This document shows, in pieces, positions 58,892-64,000 of a DNA stretch of 64,000 nt. Below the pieces are notes generated by a model, which was given only the letters and a program-made list of their open reading frames with translations, had not been told where the DNA came from and searched no databases. Numbering within the stretch: the first letter of the stretch is position 1; each line of letters opens with the position of its first letter. Source of the stretch: Candidatus Poseidoniaceae archaeon (GTDB lineage Archaea; Thermoplasmatota; Poseidoniia; Poseidoniales; Poseidoniaceae); contig CALHIR010000047.1 of NCBI GenBank assembly GCA_938030705.1, positions 1 to 64,000 on the forward strand, in the 5' to 3' direction. The position numbers and the translations under genes were made by a program.

Positions 58892-59908
58892 TCAGCGTCG
58901 TCGAATGGGGCCCATGCGGCGCATGTTCTTCTTCTTTGAAGAACCAGATTTCCGCTTCTGAGTTTTGGCGCCGTCGTCTTTGCCGACACCTCCGAAGACC
59001 AATTCGCCATCTGAGAGCAAAGACTGAACGAGCATATCTGCTACTTCATCGGATTCAGCACCTGTTTTCATTTCAGCCTTGACGGCCTTGTTATGGTCAA
59101 CAATCCATGATTCACGCTCTTGGCGAGCCATGTTCAACTCGTCACGAGCCTTGTTAACATCAACCATCATCTGCTCAATTTTTTCGTGGACGCCATTGGC
59201 TTTTTCGTGAAACTCCACCGATTCAGTATGATGACGGTCGCCTTCTGCCTTCAGGAAGTTTCGGTGATCAAGGCCCTCTTTGTACTCAGCCCACTTTTCA
59301 TCCGCACGCTTCAAAGCATCTACGAACAAGTTGTGTGCATCATCGGATTCAGCCTTGAGGGTCGCAATGGCTTCATCGAGGTTGGAAAGGTCAACTGAAA
59401 CCATCTCGAATTTGGCCACTTCGGGCTCTAATTCATCGGCTCGCCGCTTCATGCGCTTGATTTGTTCCATGGTTTCCTTTTCCTTTTTCGTACTGGACGA
59501 TGTGGTTTGGAATTTCTCTTCAAGCGTGTTGATTTGACTGATGAGGTGAGAATATTCTGCCGTGGCAGATTTCTTTTCACCGTGTTCTCCTCGACGACCC
59601 TTGACTTGGGAGAAAAGGTCACGAAGTTGCTGGTTGATGGCGTCTCGCTTGGCTCTGTGAGCGTTGCGTTCTGCGTGGATAGCATCCAATTCAGCCTTCA
59701 TGATGTCAAGCTTTTCTCGGTGTTCCTTGTATTGGTCTTGAACGGCATTGCGCTTTTGGGCCATGGCTTTCCCTTGGTCACGGAGGTTGTTACGAGTATC
59801 TCGCAACCTACGAACCTTGGCTTCCATGTCCCTGAGTTCCGACAACTTATCGGCATCGGGGTTCTTTTCAGCGTCCTTGGGCATCCCGCGCATGAACCTG
59901 TCCACCAC
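58892..59908 (-). CDS. Coiled-coil protein with basic C-terminus
   Basis: 338 residues, nearly all heptad-type helix, with long runs of Glu, Lys, Arg and Ala. The tail (GVGKDDGAKTQKRKSG ... NMRRMGPIRRR) is strongly basic. This is the layout of a coiled-coil family widespread in euryarchaea and of unknown role, at times mislabelled phosphoserine phosphatase. It starts 40 nt after the membrane-protein gene and is followed 9 nt later by the nucleotidyltransferase. Confidence 0.82.
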   Translation of the reverse strand: MVDRFMRGMPKDAEKNPDADKLSELRDMEAKVRRLRDTRNNLRDQGKAMAQKRNAVQDQYKEHREKLDIMKAELDAIHAERNAHRAKRDAINQQLRDLFSQVKGRRGEHGEKKSATAEYSHLISQINTLEEKFQTTSSSTKKEKETMEQIKRMKRRADELEPEVAKFEMVSVDLSNLDEAIATLKAESDDAHNLFVDALKRADEKWAEYKEGLDHRNFLKAEGDRHHTESVEFHEKANGVHEKIEQMMVDVNKARDELNMARQERESWIVDHNKAVKAEMKTGAESDEVADMLVQSLLSDGELVFGGVGKDDGAKTQKRKSGSSKKKNMRRMGPIRRR

Positions 59909-59948
59909 CTACACCATTTCAAGGCTGTGGCTGACCCAAATCTCGTCA

Positions 59949-61547
59949 TCAAGAAGTGAATCCGCCAAAGAGTTCCAGAAGAAGAAGGATGCCGGCGAAC
60001 ACCAACCCGAATCCACCGAAGAGGTAGGCGACGTAGGTGGTCGTGCCTCTCAACCATTGACGGAACTCGGCTCGGACACGGACATTGATTTGACGGCCAA
60101 GTAGCAATTCTCCGTTGGTCTCCTCCAGACGCACCGAAACCGTAGCATCACCTGTTGTGGTTGGAATCAGGGTCTGCCAAGAGACCGTGCTGTCCTTGAG
60201 AAGCCCCGACATCTTCCCCAAAACATCGTCGTTGCCTTCGGTGGCGAGCGGGAGAGCTTCGGAAGACCACCAGTACTTCTCGCCCGGCTCAAGGCGGTAC
60301 GTCAAAGCCAGATCCTTTGGTTCAAAATTGGGTGTTTGCACTCGGAAGACCACGGTCCGAGTCTTATCGGAAAGGTTGTGGAAAAGGGTGAAGAGATTTG
60401 CTTTGTCGGTGACAACATTTTCCATGTCCACTTCAAAAATTAAGTCCGCCATGGCCGGCTTTCGACCGCTCTCAAGGTCCTGCTTAAGGCGGTCAACCAT
60501 ACGGAAGAAAGCAGGGCAACGTTGGTTGATAAGCCCCAACAGCACCAGCCATGCCTCGAGGGTGAAAGTCTCGTTTGAAAACACATGGTCCATTCCCTTC
60601 TTGGTCAGAATTTCACTCATTTCCAGTTCCAAAGTTTTGCGATCGAGTCCGGTTGCATGCCGATACAGCGTCATGAGAAATTTTTCATGCGCAAAATGTC
60701 GGTCTATGCCGCGTTTGAAGGAGCCTTCCAGGACCTTGGTGTACTCGTCGTATTGCGAGCGAAGCAGCGGATCCATGTGCGTTTTGATGAGATCACTGAA
60801 CACCATGTTCAAGGTCGAAGGATGGACTGGAGGAGTGTAGGCTGGAAGCAGACCTGTCTGTTCAACCATGTTGAAGGGAGCGGAACGGGTTGGAAGATGT
60901 TGGCCAAAGGAAAGAACCAAGAAAGAGGCTGAAATCAACAAAAAGAGGTTTCCAAAGATGCTGCCTGCTCCGTACCAAAAGACTCCAATCAGCATAAAAG
61001 CGGCGAAGATTGCCAAAACCAGTGATTTTGTGTGGTGAGCCATCGATGTTTGGAGTTGATACAGGAGTCCATCGTAGCCATGCAAGGATTGAACCGAGCG
61101 GTGTTCGCTGTTCGAGGCGTCAACGCGTTCATGAAAGGTGGAGAGGGAAATACTCACACGATAGCGATGGAAACTCACAGCGAGAATATAGCCTAGGACG
61201 ACCACGAAGGAAAGACTTGCCGTAAACGTGGCAAAACCCATACCAAGGTTCGGTTCAATGTTTTCTTCCCAAAAGGTGGGAGAGGATTGAGAGAAGGCCC
61301 ATGTGGCGAAGTACATCAAAGCACCAAACGCCGGGAGGAACATGATGAGCCGCAAACCAGAACTGATGATTTGTCGGTCAATGGCATGGATGATTGATTC
61401 CGAGAGCCTGAAGCCAAATCGTTGACCGGCTGAAGCAGAGAGGGGGGCTTCACCTTCTTCCGAAGAAAGGGTTTCTTTGCCTTCCTCTTGGGAAAGGTCC
61501 TCTTCTGCCATGGCTCGTGATGAATTGCCCTGTTCTAAAGTGTTCAC
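59949..61547 (-). CDS. Polytopic membrane protein with large soluble domain
   Basis: 532 residues from a GTG that overlaps the regulator stop (GTGA); ATG 61511 is an alternative. Acidic N-terminus, then four helices in two pairs (about 65-125 and 175-215), a cytoplasmic or external domain of about 280 residues with helical bundle and a beta-sandwich (TVVFRVQTPNFEPKDLALTY), and a C-terminal helix (VAYLFGGFGLVFAGILLLLELFG). Function unknown. Coupling to the DtxR-type gene suggests they are expressed together. Confidence 0.8.
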   Translation of the reverse strand: MNTLEQGNSSRAMAEEDLSQEEGKETLSSEEGEAPLSASAGQRFGFRLSESIIHAIDRQIISSGLRLIMFLPAFGALMYFATWAFSQSSPTFWEENIEPNLGMGFATFTASLSFVVVLGYILAVSFHRYRVSISLSTFHERVDASNSEHRSVQSLHGYDGLLYQLQTSMAHHTKSLVLAIFAAFMLIGVFWYGAGSIFGNLFLLISASFLVLSFGQHLPTRSAPFNMVEQTGLLPAYTPPVHPSTLNMVFSDLIKTHMDPLLRSQYDEYTKVLEGSFKRGIDRHFAHEKFLMTLYRHATGLDRKTLELEMSEILTKKGMDHVFSNETFTLEAWLVLLGLINQRCPAFFRMVDRLKQDLESGRKPAMADLIFEVDMENVVTDKANLFTLFHNLSDKTRTVVFRVQTPNFEPKDLALTYRLEPGEKYWWSSEALPLATEGNDDVLGKMSGLLKDSTVSWQTLIPTTTGDATVSVRLEETNGELLLGRQINVRVRAEFRQWLRGTTTYVAYLFGGFGLVFAGILLLLELFGGFTS

Positions 61548-62212
61548 ACAATATCGTTGACGATTTCAACAAAAACGCATTTCATCCAATCATCCGAAAG
61601 AAGCGCTTCCCGACCGTCAGCAAGAAAAGAATCAGCACCGGTCCGGACGATTTGGGAGCCGATTTGGAAACCCCCCGCTTCCAAAGCTCTGGCCTGTTCA
61701 TTTGGCATAAAAATCGCAGTAAGCCTTGCCGGGAGATTCGGTTCGAGGTTCATCAAAGAGACAGAAGAAGAACCCGAGGAAAGCCGAGCCGCAATGTCCG
61801 GCGTAGGACGAGGAATTTCTCGCCCACTTGGGTCTTTTGTCTCGGGTGTGATCAGCCGAGAAAGAGCGACTTCCATGTCGTCATCAATGGCATGCTCCAG
61901 CCGACAAGCGGTTTCGTGAGGGTTGCCATCGTACGGTAAAATGGAAAGAAGAACTTCTGCGAGACGATGTCTCCGCTTCATTTTTTGACCGTGGACCAAA
62001 CCGGTATCCGTTAATCGAGCCCCCTTGTAAGGAACATACTCAAGGTACCCTCGAGCGGCTAAACGTTGCACCATCTCGGTCGCTGAGGCTGGACTCACGT
62101 CCAATTTGGCTGCAAGATCCCCGGTGCGGACCATGCCACCGGGGTCGCCCTCGTGGAATTCGTACATCATCTCAAGATACTCATCCTCAAATTCTTGAAA
62201 ATGCCCCACCAT
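61544..62212 (-). CDS. DtxR-family metal-dependent regulator
   Basis: 222 residues from ATG 62212, 8 nt after AGGAGG. A winged helix (GMVRTGDLAAKLDVSPASATEMVQRLAARGYLEY), a dimerisation region with metal ligands RRHRLAEVLL and ACRLEHAIDDDMEVAL (the C-x2-E-H site), and a C-terminal FeoA/SH3-like domain. Such proteins repress iron- or manganese-related genes when metal is bound. Targets are unknown here; the coupled membrane protein is a candidate. Confidence 0.9.
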   Translation of the reverse strand: MVGHFQEFEDEYLEMMYEFHEGDPGGMVRTGDLAAKLDVSPASATEMVQRLAARGYLEYVPYKGARLTDTGLVHGQKMKRRHRLAEVLLSILPYDGNPHETACRLEHAIDDDMEVALSRLITPETKDPSGREIPRPTPDIAARLSSGSSSVSLMNLEPNLPARLTAIFMPNEQARALEAGGFQIGSQIVRTGADSFLADGREALLSDDWMKCVFVEIVNDIV

Positions 62213-62232
62213 CAACGACGCCTCCTGAACGA

Positions 62233-64000
62233 TTACTTCCCTTCGTGTGCTTTGAATATTTTCGTACAGGCTGGACACCTGACCGAACCTTCGTAGGACG
62301 ACGGGATTCGAAGCGTTTGAGTACAATCTGGACAAGTGATCTCTATTTTATCACTCACGGGCGCCTTTGATGTCGGTTGGACCGCAATCTCGGGGTCCTC
62401 CTCGACTTCAACCTCAGTTTGTTCCAACTGCTCCGGTTCAACCTTGAATTTGTGTGAACAATCCGGGCATCCGACCGAACCCTCATATTCCACTGGAACC
62501 CGGAGCCGCCTGTTGCATTCAGGACATGAAACCTCCCGCTTTTCCTGATGTTTTGAGGAGGAGGGTGTCGACGCCTTTTGCCCGTTTGGTTGACCAGAGG
62601 AGGGACGGTCGGAGTTTTCTTCTTTTCGAGCCCACAACCGAAGCACTAAGGCGATACCTCCGCCCACGGCGAGCCCCCAAAGCATGGCCCCAATTGGCCA
62701 CTGTGTGTTGGATTCAATCATCGCTTCCCCGGAAACATAAGTGGCATCGGCAGAGATTACAGCACCATCGATGTACCAGAGCGCTTGGATGGCGACGTTA
62801 CTCCCTTTTGGCCAAACAACATCGACTTCCAATACGGTGGATGACTGACCGGCCCAATCAGGTGATGTGACTTTTGCAAGGCGTGTGCCGTAAGCGTCCA
62901 TGAGCCACACTTCACCGCTGGCATCCAACGGGGGCCCGGACTGTTGGAACGTCAACTGAACGGCGGCCGTATCCCCCTCAACGGGCCGAATGGGATCCGT
63001 TGTTGGAGAGAAGGCTAACCAAAATTGTGTATCATCAGAAGGTAAGGACGAGGTGGCGGCAAGAGGGCCCGGTCCAATCAACCAGTTCGCGGGTGAGATC
63101 TGGGCAACCAGTCCGTCAGCCTCAAGATGGCCAAACACCATCGTCACCTCGTGACGACCTTGTTGAAGCAAGAGGTCATTTTCCTGCAGGAAAACGGTGG
63201 AGCCGCCGACCTCATAGCCCACTTGTAAACGGACCTCTCGGTCCTTACCCTCATCGAGTTCAAGGTTCAACGTCAAAGCAAGTTGGTCGTTTTCCGTCCG
63301 ATTCACCTCGGTAAACGAAAGGCTCACGGATTGTTGTGGTTTGATGACAAAGGTTGTGGAACCACCTTCATGCCCGTCAAAAACACCGTCGTCACTCTCC
63401 AGCACCCAAGTCAACATGGTTTCACCCTCTTCGAGGAATTGGAGGACAGCACTGATTTCACCCGCCGCACCTTGATTCAACTCAACCCATTCACCCTGTC
63501 CGGTGGACGTACCGGTCGACAAAACAAGACGAACACGACCGTCCAAATCGCCGATGTTCCGTAGCAGCAAGTTGGCTTCAACACGGTCACCTTTGTGCCA
63601 AGGACCGCCACTGTAAGACGGCGTTGTGGCTCCGGCTGATTGGAAGACGGCCGATGGCATGTCCACGATGAGTTGAAGCGGCGTGGCGGAGGCATCGCTG
63701 ACACGGTCGCCAGACGGGCCGCATTGAAGGGTCATTGGCTTGGCAGAAAGCGTGAATGTCCAAGTTAAATTGGTTGATGGCTGGAGGAGAACAGATGATC
63801 CATTGAACACCTCGGAGTCATCCGCCAAACAAAGGATGGAACCCGTAAACGAGGCCGAGCCGTTGTTCCAGACCGAAACCGAGACCGTCAAGTCGCCACC
63901 CGCCTGGACCTCATCTGCGTTGGTTTCAATCAAACCTTCCAACAGTGGAAGAGGAGGGGGGCCGACTTCCCAAGAACCGTTCAGGGCATGAGTCCCGGTT
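62233..64000 (-). CDS. Surface protein with cytoplasmic double zinc ribbon (partial)
   Basis: The frame stays open to the right edge, so the N-terminus is missing; at least 588 residues are present. The ectodomain has CARDB-like beta sandwiches (VQAGGDLTVSVSVWNNGSASFTG, GDRVEANLLLRNIGDLDGRVRL, VEGDTAAVQLTFQQSGPPLDA). One helix (GAMLWGLAVGGGIALVLRLWA) is followed by a linker and two zinc ribbons: SCPECNRRLRVP ... GCPDCSHKF and TCPDCTQTLRIP ... RCPACTKIF. The zinc tail would lie in the cytoplasm. The DtxR-type gene follows 20 nt downstream. Confidence 0.85.
   Translation of the reverse strand, partial: TGTHALNGSWEVGPPPLPLLEGLIETNADEVQAGGDLTVSVSVWNNGSASFTGSILCLADDSEVFNGSSVLLQPSTNLTWTFTLSAKPMTLQCGPSGDRVSDASATPLQLIVDMPSAVFQSAGATTPSYSGGPWHKGDRVEANLLLRNIGDLDGRVRLVLSTGTSTGQGEWVELNQGAAGEISAVLQFLEEGETMLTWVLESDDGVFDGHEGGSTTFVIKPQQSVSLSFTEVNRTENDQLALTLNLELDEGKDREVRLQVGYEVGGSTVFLQENDLLLQQGRHEVTMVFGHLEADGLVAQISPANWLIGPGPLAATSSLPSDDTQFWLAFSPTTDPIRPVEGDTAAVQLTFQQSGPPLDASGEVWLMDAYGTRLAKVTSPDWAGQSSTVLEVDVVWPKGSNVAIQALWYIDGAVISADATYVSGEAMIESNTQWPIGAMLWGLAVGGGIALVLRLWARKEENSDRPSSGQPNGQKASTPSSSKHQEKREVSCPECNRRLRVPVEYEGSVGCPDCSHKFKVEPEQLEQTEVEVEEDPEIAVQPTSKAPVSDKIEITCPDCTQTLRIPSSYEGSVRCPACTKIFKAHEGK

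Noticed and set aside
1-64000. CRISPR array, rRNA operon, insertion sequence or prophage
   Set aside because: No regular spaced repeats, no rRNA-like sequence, and no transposase, integrase, capsid or terminase protein was found.

Overview
The window looks like a piece of a planktonic euryarchaeal genome, most likely Marine Group II (Candidatus Poseidoniales); that assignment is an inference from gene content. The archaeal core is clear: release factor aRF1 with NIKS and GGQ, aIF2 beta, aEF1 beta, ribosomal protein eS1, class I LysRS, archaeal TrpRS, the KH-metallo-beta-lactamase RNase aCPSF1, proteasome beta, NOG1, a GfcR-type regulator, an archaeal RNase P RNA, and TATA boxes about 25 nt before start codons. 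Mixed in are bacterial-type genes (ThyA and DHFR, a PlsC acyltransferase, Ni-superoxide dismutase with its maturation protease) and several large secreted proteins anchored by one C-terminal membrane helix, a mixture typical of this lineage.

Left edge (1 to about 6.6 kb): a visibly AT-rich stretch, unlike the rest. It holds membrane or secreted proteins, a choice-of-anchor V protein, a DUF2130 protein, and a family of structured intergenic repeats. Three related repeat copies each lie just 3' of a gene and point against it, and a second hairpin family occurs at two more places. This is the main accessory-looking region.

Middle left (6.6-33.5 kb): on the minus strand RlmE, an OB-fold protein, a small zinc protein and aEF1 beta; then a thiol-redox operon (epimerase, thioredoxin-like protein, VKOR, His-rich anchored protein), a glycosyltransferase, UMP kinase, aRF1, ArgRS, NOG1, a pterin dehydratase, a thioredoxin-like ferredoxin, aIF2 beta, GfcR, LysRS, an RND-family exporter, RNase P RNA (minus strand, overlapping the exporter 3' end), a 1665-residue surface protein and RpiA.

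Middle (33.5-45.4 kb): tRNA-Lys(CTT), SodX and SodN, carbamate kinase, AsnRS, an operon of a degenerate glycosyltransferase, a HAD phosphatase and a 43-residue zinc ribbon, a divergent active glycosyltransferase with parvulin, tRNA-Pro(TGG), a pyruvoyl-decarboxylase homologue without its self-cleavage serines, aCPSF1, proteasome beta, SepF-like and ZPR1-like proteins.

Right (45.4-64 kb): TrpRS, a secreted protein, PlsC, an unknown protein, ThyA-DHFR, MazG-like protein, MTAP/PNP, eS1 fused to a SAP motif, an RNA-binding protein, an arylsulfotransferase-like surface protein with four exact-length 36-residue calcium repeats, a 7Fe-type ferredoxin, PdxS, a nucleotidyltransferase operon with a coiled-coil protein, a membrane protein and a DtxR-type regulator, and a surface protein with a cytoplasmic zinc-ribbon tail that runs off the right end.

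No transposase, integrase, CRISPR array or rRNA gene was found.
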